From an uncultured Hungatella sp. (lineage in GTDB: Bacteria > Bacillota > Clostridia > Lachnospirales > Lachnospiraceae), in the NCBI GenBank assembly GCA_910585435.1, contig CAJUEJ010000001.1, positions 142,905 to 206,904 on the forward strand: a stretch of 64,000 nt of DNA. The letters run 5' to 3'. The position numbers and the translations under genes are program-made. The notes beneath the pieces are model-generated. The model was not told the DNA's origin. It did not search any database and worked only from the letters and a program-made list of their open reading frames with translations. Shown piece by piece: positions 25,767 through 34,291 of this stretch (position 1 is its first letter; the number at the start of each line of letters is the position of its first letter).

Positions 25767-27110
25767 GTTTCCTGCCTTCTTCAGTGCGTCCACGAATCCC
25801 TGAGCATCCACGCTGCCGCCGCAGAGCTTTAAGAAGTTCTCCTTGATAATAGGAGTCATATCGGCATTGGCCTCAGCACCTGCTGCCCACGGATAACGGG
25901 TGGTCATGCTGTCCATAACCGGTTTTACACAGGAGATCAGTGCAGGCCACTCGGTGTTGTTGGAGTCTGCCGGGATACCGATAGACAGCTCAGAAAGCAT
26001 CTTGTCAAATTCACCCTGGGTGATGTAGCAGATCAGCTTAAATGCGTTCTCTGCATTCTGGGAATCCTTGTTGATAGCCAGAACCTGAGCACCGTAGTTT
26101 GCTGCATCCACGCCGTCGGTTCCGCCGTCTACTGCCGGATAGCTGAAGCATCCCCATACAAAGTCATCCCCTGCCATATCCTTTACTTCGTTGGGCAGCC
26201 AGGAGCCGTTTAAGTACATAGCGGCTGTTCCCATAGCCAGTTCCTGATTCTGGCCTGCAGGCCATACATTGGAGGCGATGGTCTCGGAGAAGTATCCCTT
26301 GCTTGCAAAATCAGCATATGCCTCTGCCGTAGCGATAACCGCCGGGTCATCCCACTGGCCGCCCTTGACGATCTCTTCGGTCTTGGGCTCGCCTACCAGT
26401 CTGGACATATGGTAACCGAACATACAGGTAATGTAAGCGTCATCACAGGTGATAGGAGTGTAGCCGGCTTCCTTGATCTTTGCACAAGCCTCATCCAGTT
26501 CGGCCCATGTGGTAGGAACGCTGGTTACGCCTGCCTCGTCAAAAATAGCCTGATTGTAGAAAAATGCAAATACATTGGGCTGATAAGGAATGGATTTTAA
26601 GGAGCCGCCCCCTACTTCACGGCAGGCTGCGATTAAGCCTGCATTGGCTGTGGCTTCATAGTCAGCCGCCTTTGCCAGGTCCTCCAGATCCATAAGATAC
26701 TGGCCCCAGGTAGTATTCACACGGTCAATATCCTCGTCGAACAAATCAATGTTGGTTCCTGCGTCAAGTGCCGGCTGCAGTCCCTCACGGATACCGGTAC
26801 GGCCCTTAAACTGCAGATCCACAGCGATGCCGGTGTCCTCCACAAACTTGTCAACCGCCGCCTGAATCGCCTGGCCCTGGGGCTCCGTAGCCTCCCACAT
26901 GGACCAGTATACCAGGCTGCCGCCGTCTCCGGCAGGCTCCTTGGCCTCCTCTGAGCCGCCGTCTGCCGGCGCCGCCGCGGTTGTGGTCTCTGCCGGCGCT
27001 GCTGCCGCTGTCGTGGTGGTGGTTCCTGCATCCTTGCTGCCACCGCCGCATGCAGTCAGGGAAACTGCCATTGCAGATGCCAGTACCAGTGACATAATTT
27101 GTTTCTTCAT
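25764..27110 (-). CDS. Sugar ABC transporter substrate-binding lipoprotein
   Basis: A 448-residue lipoprotein with signal peptide and lipobox LTACG at residues ~17-21, an Ala/Thr-rich linker (TTTTTAAAAPAETTTAAAP) and a family 1 solute-binding domain (GGSLVYWSMWEATEPQGQAI, AALDAGTNIDLFDEDID-like region, AMYLNGSWLPNEV). The start at 27110 is chosen for AGGAGGATATTATTT upstream and because it begins the signal peptide. It presents the sugar to the two downstream permeases. Linkage to GH112, NahK and a nucleotidyltransferase suggests galacto-N-biose or lacto-N-biose as ligand. The 281-bp gap after GH112 holds no gene; a TATACT about 110 bp ahead of the start may mark an extra promoter. Confidence 0.9.
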   Translation of the reverse strand: MKKQIMSLVLASAMAVSLTACGGGSKDAGTTTTTAAAAPAETTTAAAPADGGSEEAKEPAGDGGSLVYWSMWEATEPQGQAIQAAVDKFVEDTGIAVDLQFKGRTGIREGLQPALDAGTNIDLFDEDIDRVNTTWGQYLMDLEDLAKAADYEATANAGLIAACREVGGGSLKSIPYQPNVFAFFYNQAIFDEAGVTSVPTTWAELDEACAKIKEAGYTPITCDDAYITCMFGYHMSRLVGEPKTEEIVKGGQWDDPAVIATAEAYADFASKGYFSETIASNVWPAGQNQELAMGTAAMYLNGSWLPNEVKDMAGDDFVWGCFSYPAVDGGTDGVDAANYGAQVLAINKDSQNAENAFKLICYITQGEFDKMLSELSIGIPADSNNTEWPALISCVKPVMDSMTTRYPWAAGAEANADMTPIIKENFLKLCGGSVDAQGFVDALKKAGN

Positions 27111-27391
27111 AAATAATATCCTCCTCATTGTTTTGTCGCATTGTAACGATTCCGCTTTCTGCTTCCTGGTTACGATGCATATGTGTCTGTTGCTGCTGTA
27201 TTTAGTATAGTAAATATGCACAGGAAAATATTTACATAATCAGCCATTATATTTGTACATTAGGATAAATATGGTGAAATTGCATATATATTCGCCGATT
27301 TCCAGCAATACAATACATGTTTTTGACTATGCTTTTTGAAACAAATTCTGTCGTGAAATGAATTTTCACCAATCCCCGGATGTTGGGAATA

Positions 27392-29554
27392 TTACATGGA
27401 CTTCCAGAGGATCTGGCTTCCTTTCAGGTGGAACATCTGACAGCTTCCGGTGCCGTCATAGACCATGGTATCCTGGACATCCCCTGAGTTGTTGACAACA
27501 GCATATTTTTTCGTCTCAGGATATGCGTGAACCTCGCACAGAGGATTGTCTGCATACCATTTTTTCATGCGATCTTCCTGGCCGGCGCTGTAATAAATAC
27601 TGCGCAGAAGAAGCCTGGTATTTTCATAACTGTAGGGCAGACCGGCAATGTAGACACCTTTTCCCCTGCCGTAGGGGTGGGCGCTGAGATGGATCTCCCC
27701 GTCAGAAAACTCTGCAATCTCCGTAGCTTGGGAGAGTGCATAAAGATTCTTTACGCTTTCTCCGAAGTCAAAGCCTGTTTGCCGGTCTTCCCTCAGAAAA
27801 TGCTGTGGCTGTTCCTCTGTAAAATATTTATCTGTGGAAAGGGTGAAGCCCAGCTCCTTATCAATGCCCAGCACGTCTGCCAGCTGGAAGAAACGGCCTC
27901 CAAAATGGGCGGCCGACGGCTCTCCGATCCCTACAAAGCCGCCTCCCTCATAGACAAACCGGCGGATCCGGGTTACAAGCGCTTCATTCAGCCATGCGTC
28001 TCCGCCGGAGAAGGCGGTGCCTGCTGCCCCGGCGTTGACGATGACGTCGACATCATCAGGAATCCCCTGATTTAAGATATCGTCAAAGCTTAAGAACACC
28101 ACGTCTACGCTCATACCGCTTAAAGCTTCCAGCATTCCGAAATAAGAGTAGGTCTGCTTGTACCACAGCGCGTGAGCCACCATAAAGGACTGCCAGGACC
28201 GCAGCTTTCCCCAGCAGTTGAGGACCGCCACCTTCAGGCCGCAGTATGGGCGGCTTCCTGCAATATTGTCATAGATCTCACGAAACTCATCGGTTACCTG
28301 CTCAATGTAATCTACAAATTTTGGAAATTTATATGCAAGGCTTAAGTATCCCCCATAGCCGATCCGGTCTAAGGGCTTACGCATCAGGGCTCTCCTGGCG
28401 CCCAGCCAGTTTTCCCTGGCCTCCACACAGGGATCATTTCCCTCATAAAAGGTATCCGGGAAAAAGTAGGGCAGGAACCTTCCTTCCGTATATTTCACCC
28501 CGGGAATGTCGGAGATCAGACGCAGGGTGGCTCCCCCGCCTACGCTTCCCACCACCGCATCCAGCCCGATTTCCGGAAAATACGGTCCGTAGGGTTCCGT
28601 TCCAATCCAGTTGTCCCCCAAAAACATCATGGCCTCCCGGCCGGCCTCATGAACCAGGGCCACCAGCTCCCCGGCCTTTTTTGCCACGAAGCGCTGGATG
28701 AAATCCATATAGTCCAGATACTGCCTGGTGGGAACACGGAAGGTGGAGTTGTAGTAGCCGTTGTCCACAATGTCCTCAGGCCGTAGCCGGTAGCCGTACT
28801 CCTGCTCAAATTCTTCCAGAGCCTTCACCGACACGGTGGCTCCATAGCCGAACCAGTCCACGAATTTTTCCTTTGCTTTATCATTAAACACCAGGGTAAA
28901 ATGATAGAAAAATGTGGTAAACCGCACCACGTCTGTCCTGGGATTGTCCTTTAACCATTGAATCAGATAGTCCCTGGCAAACCGGCCGGATGCAGGCTGG
29001 CGCACGTCAAAGGGAATCTCATGAGGCTTGTCGCCCCAGTCATTGGTAATGTGGTTGTACATCTGGGTGGGATCCCAGAGGGCGTAGACCAGAAACGATA
29101 CGGTGTACTCGTGAAACGGCAGGGCATGCCGTACCGTAACAATATTCTCTGCCTCATCCACATCCCAGCTGTCCCCGGCCACAGGCTCCCCCGCAGTCCG
29201 GTCCATAACCTCCCACCATGTCTTGCAGTCATGGACATAGTCAGGAGATACCTGCTGTCCAAAATATCCTTCCATAAACGGAATCTCCGCCGTATCCTTC
29301 ACGGCTGTCACCCTGCGGCTCATGAGATACATCTGCTGGCATTCTTCCATATGCTCTTTTGCAAATTCATTGTGCCCTCTGGCCACGAAGTAGGTGGTGT
29401 AAACAGACGCATCCAGCGCCTTTATCTCATCCGGAAGCTTGGTTCCGTCGCTGTCCCGCAGGGCATCCGCCCCCCAGCGGTTCATCATTTCCTTAGTCTC
29501 ATTTAAAAAATTTCCCTCGCTGGGAAGTGTAACCCTTCCTTTTGTTTTTGCCAT
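27392..29554 (-). CDS. lnpA: GH112 1,3-beta-galactosyl-N-acetylhexosamine phosphorylase
   Basis: A 720-residue intracellular phosphorylase of glycoside hydrolase family 112, close to the usual 715-750. Family features include the N-terminal GRVTLPSEGNFLNET, RWGADALRDSDGTKLP, and FLGDNWIGTEPYGPYF, whose Asp is likely the general acid. It cleaves galacto-N-biose or lacto-N-biose with phosphate to alpha-galactose-1-phosphate and GalNAc or GlcNAc. Some clostridial GH112 enzymes act instead on galactosyl-beta-1,4-rhamnose, so specificity needs assay. The start at 29554 follows ACAGGGGGAAAAC; a longer in-frame extension to 29650 merely reads through repeat copy C. Neighbouring NahK supports the N-acetylhexosamine route. 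Confidence 0.92.
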   Translation of the reverse strand: MAKTKGRVTLPSEGNFLNETKEMMNRWGADALRDSDGTKLPDEIKALDASVYTTYFVARGHNEFAKEHMEECQQMYLMSRRVTAVKDTAEIPFMEGYFGQQVSPDYVHDCKTWWEVMDRTAGEPVAGDSWDVDEAENIVTVRHALPFHEYTVSFLVYALWDPTQMYNHITNDWGDKPHEIPFDVRQPASGRFARDYLIQWLKDNPRTDVVRFTTFFYHFTLVFNDKAKEKFVDWFGYGATVSVKALEEFEQEYGYRLRPEDIVDNGYYNSTFRVPTRQYLDYMDFIQRFVAKKAGELVALVHEAGREAMMFLGDNWIGTEPYGPYFPEIGLDAVVGSVGGGATLRLISDIPGVKYTEGRFLPYFFPDTFYEGNDPCVEARENWLGARRALMRKPLDRIGYGGYLSLAYKFPKFVDYIEQVTDEFREIYDNIAGSRPYCGLKVAVLNCWGKLRSWQSFMVAHALWYKQTYSYFGMLEALSGMSVDVVFLSFDDILNQGIPDDVDVIVNAGAAGTAFSGGDAWLNEALVTRIRRFVYEGGGFVGIGEPSAAHFGGRFFQLADVLGIDKELGFTLSTDKYFTEEQPQHFLREDRQTGFDFGESVKNLYALSQATEIAEFSDGEIHLSAHPYGRGKGVYIAGLPYSYENTRLLLRSIYYSAGQEDRMKKWYADNPLCEVHAYPETKKYAVVNNSGDVQDTMVYDGTGSCQMFHLKGSQILWKSM

Positions 29555-29571
29555 GTTTTCCCCCTGTATAT

Positions 29572-29640
29572 GTTTATGTAGTCCTGAAATCTTTCCTGTA
29601 CCTGCCTTTGCGGCTGCGCTATTTTGCGTACACCTTAAAA
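29572..29640 (-). repeat. Palindromic repeat, copy C (right half only)
   Basis: On the minus strand: GTGTACGCAAAATAGCGCAG, CCGCAAAGGCAGGTACAGGA and AAGATTTCAGGACTACATAA, colinear with the right half of copy B. The left arm is not found upstream. It ends ~20 bp before the GH112 start codon. Confidence 0.6.
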
Positions 29641-29670
29641 TATCGTCCACAGCCCCCCTTCACCCAATTC

Positions 29671-29699
29671 TTGCCCCCCGCCCTGTATTGTGATATACT
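29671..29699 (+). promoter_or_regulatory. Sigma-A type promoter for the AraC regulator
   Basis: TTGCCC (29671-29676), a 17-bp spacer and TATACT (29694-29699), ~35 bp before the start codon. Confidence 0.6.
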
Positions 29700-29735
29700 A
29701 CCCATAAAGGAAACCGAACCCTGAGGAGGCTTTTT

Positions 29736-30683
29736 ATGTCCTACAAAAGTACCCATCTGCGCACGGTCCTCTCTGTCCGCAGTATCATTTCCATCCACTA
29801 TTTTGACTATATGAGCGATTTTACCTTCCCCGGAGAAAGTCACGATTTCTGGGAGATTCTCTGTGTGGATAAGGGCGAGATTGACGCGGTGGCAGGCAGT
29901 GAGCGCCATACCTTAAAGAGAGGCAGCATTATTTTCCACCAGCCGGATGAATTCCACAATGTTATCACCAACGGCCGCAGCGCCCCCAGCCTGGTTGTCA
30001 TCGGCTTTGAATGCAATTCCCCCTATATGGATGCTTTCAAAGGCCAGATCCTGACGGTTCAGGAGACGGAGCGGGCTCTTTTGGCCCAGATTATCATCGA
30101 GGCGCGCCATGCATTCTGCGGCCGTCTGGACAACCCTTATCAGGAGGAGCTGATCCGCAGCACGGATCCTCCTGTCTTCGGGGCGGAACAGCTTATCAGC
30201 AGCTATCTGGAGGAGCTGCTCATCCACCTTTACCGCCGTTACTTTGCCAACCCTCTTCCCGTTCCCAGCACAAATCCGGAAAGGCTCCGGACGGGGGGGC
30301 GTCCAAATGAAACGTATAACCGGATTATCCGCTGTATGGAAGAGCATATCCATGAGCAGATGACCATTGAAAAGATTTGTAAGGACACCCTGGTAAGCCG
30401 TTCCCATCTCCAGAAGCTGTTTCAGGAGATTCACGGATGCGGCGCCATGGAATATTTTACTTTGATGAAGATTAACACTGCCAAGGAGCTGATTCGGACA
30501 AACCAGCTGAACTTCACACAGATATCTGACCGTCTGGGCTATACCTCCATCCACTATTTTTCCAGGCAGTTTAAAAAGCTTACCCATATGACCCCGTCAG
30601 AATACGCTTCCTCCATCCGGCTTCTCTCAGAGAGGACAGACCTTCTGGGAGACAGCCGGGTGCCGGGAGAGGATCAGCCCTGA
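29736..30683 (+). CDS. AraC family transcriptional regulator
   Basis: A 315-residue regulator. An N-terminal cupin-like ligand domain (about residues 15-100, with HDFWEILCVDKGEID and HQPDEFHNV) is followed by two C-terminal helix-turn-helices of the AraC type (IEKICKDTLVSRSHLQKLFQ and TQISDRLGYTSIHYFSRQFK). GAGGAGG precedes the ATG. It is divergent from the GH112-transporter operon and convergent with nahK, overlapping it by 10 bp, so it is the likely local activator of the galacto/lacto-N-biose genes. The inducer is not known. Confidence 0.9.
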   Translation: MSYKSTHLRTVLSVRSIISIHYFDYMSDFTFPGESHDFWEILCVDKGEIDAVAGSERHTLKRGSIIFHQPDEFHNVITNGRSAPSLVVIGFECNSPYMDAFKGQILTVQETERALLAQIIIEARHAFCGRLDNPYQEELIRSTDPPVFGAEQLISSYLEELLIHLYRRYFANPLPVPSTNPERLRTGGRPNETYNRIIRCMEEHIHEQMTIEKICKDTLVSRSHLQKLFQEIHGCGAMEYFTLMKINTAKELIRTNQLNFTQISDRLGYTSIHYFSRQFKKLTHMTPSEYASSIRLLSERTDLLGDSRVPGEDQP

Positions 30684-31783
30684 TATTTTTCTACGATGGC
30701 AGCCAAATCCGCCCATTTTCTCTCTATATCGGCAACCAGCGCCAGCTGGGTGCGGCACCGATCCAGGTTGTGGCCTTCCCGGCTGGTGTGGAAATACACG
30801 TCTCCCTGAAGGTAATCGGTGAGAAAACGCATTCCGCATTCCAGGGTCATCATCTTGGCGCCGTAGGGAAGAAGCTCTGTCTCTGTCCGGGTCAGGCGTC
30901 CCTGGCTTCCCTCCAGGAATCCTTTTGTGTAAACCTCAAAAAGAGGCAGGGACAGGGAGACCTTGGACAGATCTGTCTCATCCTCCTGGGCCGTATTGGC
31001 GCCGAAACGGATGGAATCTCCGTAGTCAAAGATGGAGAAGCCGGGCATGATGGTATCAAGGTCAATGATGCACAGGGCCTGGCCTGTGGCGTCGTCGATC
31101 ATGATGTTGTTTAATTTGGTGTCATTGTGGCTTACACGGACAGGAAGCCTGCCTTCTTCCTTAAGGCGGAGGGCAAGGCCCATGTCTTCCTTCCGCTCTC
31201 TGATAAACTGAATCTCCTCTGCCACCTGGCCGGCCCTGCCCATCACATCCTCCCGGACAGCCTTTTCAAAGGTCTCGTATCTGGCAGGGGTGTTGTGGAA
31301 ATTGGGAATGGTCTCATGAAGCTCATCGGCCGGGTAATCTGCCAGAAGGCACTGGAACCGTCCGAAGGCTTTTCCACTCTGGTAAAAATCTTTTGGATCC
31401 TCCACCAGGTTGTAGCAGGTTGCCTGGGAGATAAAAAGATACATTCTCCAGCAATGCCCCAGGCTGTCTGTGTAGTAATCCTGTCCGTCCCTGGTGGGGA
31501 CCAGATTCAGGGTTTCACGGTCAGGGTCGCCGTGGTTTTCTATGATCTGGCGGCGCAGAAAGGAGGTAACTCCTTTTACATTGCTCATAAGCCCTTTAAT
31601 ATCTTTAAAGACCTCCTGATTCATCTGCTGCAGGATGTAGGCGTATTCCTGCCCCTTTTCCCGGCAGACCAGGCGGTATGTAAGGTTGATATGACCACTT
31701 CCATAGGGCTCACAGGATTCTATGGTTCCCTTTATTAAAAATGCCTGGGCGGCTTCCAGCATGGTCTCACGGCTGTTATTCAT
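30674..31783 (-). CDS. nahK: N-acetylhexosamine 1-kinase (APH-fold)
   Basis: A 369-residue aminoglycoside-phosphotransferase-fold kinase. It has the catalytic loop HNDTKLNNIMID and the magnesium-binding IIDLDTIMPG, plus GSGHINLTYRL near the nucleotide site. NahK phosphorylates GlcNAc and GalNAc at C1 after GH112 releases them, feeding a nucleotidyltransferase. Here the start overlaps the end of the upstream nucleotidyltransferase gene by 8 bp, so the two are translationally coupled. GGGAGGTACGCC precedes the ATG. The length matches characterised NahK (~360). Context with GH112 makes this call stronger than the fold alone. Confidence 0.88.
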   Translation of the reverse strand: MNNSRETMLEAAQAFLIKGTIESCEPYGSGHINLTYRLVCREKGQEYAYILQQMNQEVFKDIKGLMSNVKGVTSFLRRQIIENHGDPDRETLNLVPTRDGQDYYTDSLGHCWRMYLFISQATCYNLVEDPKDFYQSGKAFGRFQCLLADYPADELHETIPNFHNTPARYETFEKAVREDVMGRAGQVAEEIQFIRERKEDMGLALRLKEEGRLPVRVSHNDTKLNNIMIDDATGQALCIIDLDTIMPGFSIFDYGDSIRFGANTAQEDETDLSKVSLSLPLFEVYTKGFLEGSQGRLTRTETELLPYGAKMMTLECGMRFLTDYLQGDVYFHTSREGHNLDRCRTQLALVADIERKWADLAAIVEKYQG

Positions 31784-32717
31784 GGCGTACCTCCCACAGG
31801 GTTTCCGGATAAAGACCCTGATCCTTTAAATGGCGGATTGCCTGGATGACAGTCTCTTTGTCCTCTTTATAGGTTACCCCGTACCAGCGGTCCCTGCTTT
31901 CCAGAACGGTTACCTCTGCCTTGCCTTCCTTTAAAAGCTCATCCACTACGAAAGGAAGGAAATACTCGCATTTCTGGGGATTTCCCGGAAGCTCTCTCTG
32001 TAAAAATGAGGCAAAGCGGTTGTCCAGCTCTTCTAAAATACTTTTGGTAAATCCCCACAGGTTCATGGATACGATAGAATTGCCTGGAAGAGTCACCCAG
32101 GTAGCGCCTCCGTCCTCTGTATACGCGCCGTCCTCACCCCGTTTTTCGATGTGGGTCCGTTCGTGAATATCCACAAGCCGTCCGTGGCCGTCTGTGGAGC
32201 AGACGCCTCTGGCTACGTAGCCGTTGTCTGTCATGGTATTGTTCAGATGATAGCCTACCATGGCGTACTGATATGTATCTTTATCCGCAGAGGATGTGAG
32301 CTGGCGGTACATTTCCCTGAAGGCCTGCTTTCCATAATAATCATCTGCGTTGATGACGGCAAAGGGTCCGTCTATGATATCTTTGCAGCACAGAATGGCA
32401 TGTCCGGTTCCCCAGGGCTTTACCCGGCCTTCCGGTACCGAAAAACCTTCCGGGATTTTGTCCAGCTCCTGGTACACATACGCGGTTTCCATACGCTGCT
32501 CCATGCGTCTGCCGATGTTTTCTTTAAATTCCTTTTCGATAGCCTTCTTGATGATAAAGACGACCTTCTCAAATCCGGCCTCCTTAGCGTCGAAAATGGA
32601 AAAATCCATGATGATATTCCCGTATTCATCTACCGGGTCTATCTGCTTTAACCCTCCATAACGGCTTCCCATTCCGGCGGCCATAACCACCAATACCGGT
32701 TTTTTCTCTTCTCCCAT
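31776..32717 (-). CDS. Sugar-1-phosphate nucleotidyltransferase (LNB/GNB pathway)
   Basis: A 313-residue nucleotidyltransferase with the signature VVMAAGMGSRYGGLKQID and the metal-binding INADDYYGKQAF. It most likely converts N-acetylhexosamine-1-phosphate (or hexose-1-phosphate) with UTP to the UDP-sugar, the step after NahK. The GalT-type LnpC used in Bifidobacterium is a different fold, so this would be a functional replacement. The start at 32717 follows AGGAGGCAGCATT; an upstream in-frame ATG overlaps this site. First gene of a two-gene operon with nahK. Confidence 0.85.
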   Translation of the reverse strand: MGEEKKPVLVVMAAGMGSRYGGLKQIDPVDEYGNIIMDFSIFDAKEAGFEKVVFIIKKAIEKEFKENIGRRMEQRMETAYVYQELDKIPEGFSVPEGRVKPWGTGHAILCCKDIIDGPFAVINADDYYGKQAFREMYRQLTSSADKDTYQYAMVGYHLNNTMTDNGYVARGVCSTDGHGRLVDIHERTHIEKRGEDGAYTEDGGATWVTLPGNSIVSMNLWGFTKSILEELDNRFASFLQRELPGNPQKCEYFLPFVVDELLKEGKAEVTVLESRDRWYGVTYKEDKETVIQAIRHLKDQGLYPETLWEVRHE

Positions 32718-32764
32718 AATGCTGCCTCCTTCTGGCTTCATAGATTGATTAAAAGTACTCTTTA

Positions 32765-32794
32765 AGTATAGCTGAACAACCGATGGAAAAGCAA
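32765..32794 (-). promoter_or_regulatory. Sigma-A type promoter for nucleotidyltransferase-nahK
   Basis: Minus strand TTGCTT (32789-32794), an 18-bp spacer and TATACT (32765-32770). Confidence 0.55.
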
Positions 32795-32892
32795 GAGGCT
32801 AACCTGTTTTTTATTTGTATGTTTGTTCTTTTAATTTGTACGATTGATTCTTTGCCAGGGCAGGCAGCCTGGAGAGGGCCGGGGCGCTGTCC

Positions 32893-32921
32893 TTGACAAA
32901 CACAGGAAATCGTACTATACT
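32893..32921 (+). promoter_or_regulatory. Consensus sigma-A promoter for the NUDIX gene
   Basis: Perfect TTGACA (32893-32898), a 17-bp spacer and TATACT (32916-32921), about 45 bp before the NUDIX start. Confidence 0.8.
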
Positions 32922-32968
32922 GCAAAATACAATTTTTGCTTTGCCACACCACAAAGGAGGAGATGGAT

Positions 32969-33535
32969 TTGGAATTAATAAAACAGCTTCAGGCCTTTCG
33001 GCCGTTTAATGAGCAGGAGGCTAAAGACAAGGAGGTTTTGCTTGGGCTTCTTATGACCCAGCCGGATATTTTTCTTCGGTCCAACCAAGCCATGCATATG
33101 TCGGCCTCTGCCTGGGTGGTGAATCCTGAGAGGACAAAGGTGCTGATGGCTTATCACAATATCTATCATTCCTGGTCCTGGCTGGGAGGGCATGCAGACG
33201 GCCAGGAGGATCTGCTTTCGGTGGCGCTTAAGGAGGTGCGGGAGGAAAGCGGTGTAAGCCATGTAAGGCCTGTGACAGACGAAATATTTTCCGTTGAGAT
33301 ACTGACAGTGGACGGGCATGAGAAGAAGGGGGAGTACGTATCCTCCCACCTGCATCTGAATGTTACATATCTTTTGGAAGCCACAGAGGAGGATCCCCTT
33401 GCGATGAAGCCGGATGAGAACAGCGGCGTGGCATGGTTCGGACTTGAGGACGGGGTGGCTGCTTCTGATGAAATCTGGTTCAGGGAGCGGATCTACAGGA
33501 AGCTGAATCAGAAGCTCAGCCATTACAGGCAGTGA
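32969..33535 (+). CDS. NUDIX hydrolase
   Basis: A 188-residue NUDIX protein. The NUDIX box reads GHADGQEDLLSVALKEVREE then SGV, with Lys in place of the usual first Arg of the REUXEE core, a conservative change. It hydrolyses a nucleoside-diphosphate-linked substrate that cannot be named from sequence. AAGGAGG ends at 32960, 8 bp before TTG 32969 but only 2 bp before ATG 32963, so TTG is preferred; the two starts differ by two residues. A consensus promoter lies just upstream. Confidence 0.88.
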   Translation: MELIKQLQAFRPFNEQEAKDKEVLLGLLMTQPDIFLRSNQAMHMSASAWVVNPERTKVLMAYHNIYHSWSWLGGHADGQEDLLSVALKEVREESGVSHVRPVTDEIFSVEILTVDGHEKKGEYVSSHLHLNVTYLLEATEEDPLAMKPDENSGVAWFGLEDGVAASDEIWFRERIYRKLNQKLSHYRQ

Positions 33536-33566
33536 ACAGAAACACTTAGGCTGCTTTAAGTTTTCA

Positions 33567-33595
33567 TTGCAAAATCCATGGACTTGGTATATACT
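33567..33595 (+). promoter_or_regulatory. Sigma-A type promoter for the SEC-C gene
   Basis: TTGCAA (33567-33572), a 17-bp spacer and TATACT (33590-33595). This argues against any protein start upstream of ~33602. Confidence 0.65.
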
Positions 33596-33668
33596 AACGA
33601 AAGAAATCGTAACAGCACAGGCTTGGGGCAGTTACAGGAAATCAATGAAGAAAAGGATGGATATAGAT

Positions 33669-34178
33669 ATGGCATTGTTGGAAACATGGCGGAATCTGGC
33701 TTATGGCGATGGTCTGAATGATAAAGAGAGAGAGAATCTGTGGTCCGGATATTTTGCTATCGAGAAGGGAATCTATGAGAAGCTTCTGTCGGATCCGACC
33801 CAGGTGATTGAAGGGACGGTTAAGGAGCTGGCAGAAAAGTACGGCACAGAAATCCTGATAATGACCGGATTTTTAGACGGGATCAATGAAAGCTTAAAAG
33901 GCTATGAGAATCCCATTGACACCATGGAGGAGGATACGGCAGTCAGGATTGAGATTGACCCTGAAAAACTGTATTACAACATGGTGGGAGCCAAGGCAGA
34001 CTGGCTTTACAATCTTCCTATGTGGGACGACATTCTGACCCAGGACAGAAGAAAAGAGCTGTACAAAGAGCAGAAGGCCTCCGGAACCATCGTAAAAGGA
34101 CAGAAAATAGGGAGAAATGATCCATGTCCCTGCGGCAGCGGATTAAAATATAAGAAATGCTGCGGAAAAAATAAATAG
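33669..34178 (+). CDS. SEC-C motif protein
   Basis: A 169-residue protein. An N-terminal helical domain of unknown function (ALLETWRNLAYGDGLNDKER, FLDGINESLKGYENPI) precedes a C-terminal SEC-C zinc-binding motif, RNDPCPCGSGLKYKKCCGK, the same tail found in SecA and many small clostridial proteins. The start is the ATG giving MALLETW, with AAGGAT upstream; more upstream in-frame starts overlap the promoter or lack a site. Monocistronic, ending in a strong terminator. Function unknown; the tail may bind ribosome or chaperone partners. Confidence 0.8.
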   Translation: MALLETWRNLAYGDGLNDKERENLWSGYFAIEKGIYEKLLSDPTQVIEGTVKELAEKYGTEILIMTGFLDGINESLKGYENPIDTMEEDTAVRIEIDPEKLYYNMVGAKADWLYNLPMWDDILTQDRRKELYKEQKASGTIVKGQKIGRNDPCPCGSGLKYKKCCGKNK

Positions 34179-34196
34179 TGAAAATATGCTGTAAAG

Positions 34197-34223
34197 GGAG
34201 GAAGGAAGACTTCCTCCTTTTTT
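34197..34223 (+). terminator. Rho-independent terminator after the SEC-C gene
   Basis: GGAGGAAG / CTTCCTCC stem with a 5-nt loop, then TTTTTT. Confidence 0.88.
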
Positions 34224-34241
34224 CAGTATACGAAGTTTCTT

Positions 34242-34270
34242 TCAGGCACCAAGAGATTCTGAGAGTACAT
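34242..34270 (+). repeat. Palindromic repeat, copy D (right-arm fragment)
   Basis: AGGCACCAAGAGATTCTGAG followed by AGTACAT matches the right arm of copy B (GCAGGAGAGATTCCGAGAGT...). It ends 21 bp before an SDR start codon, the same placement as the other copies. Confidence 0.5.
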
Positions 34271-34291
34271 TTTAAAGAAAAGGAGAAACAC

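Noticed and set aside
29554..29650. N-terminal extension of the GH112 phosphorylase by 32 residues.
   Set aside because: The extension is the translation of repeat copy C; the ATG at 29554 has its own ribosome binding site and matches the family N-terminus.
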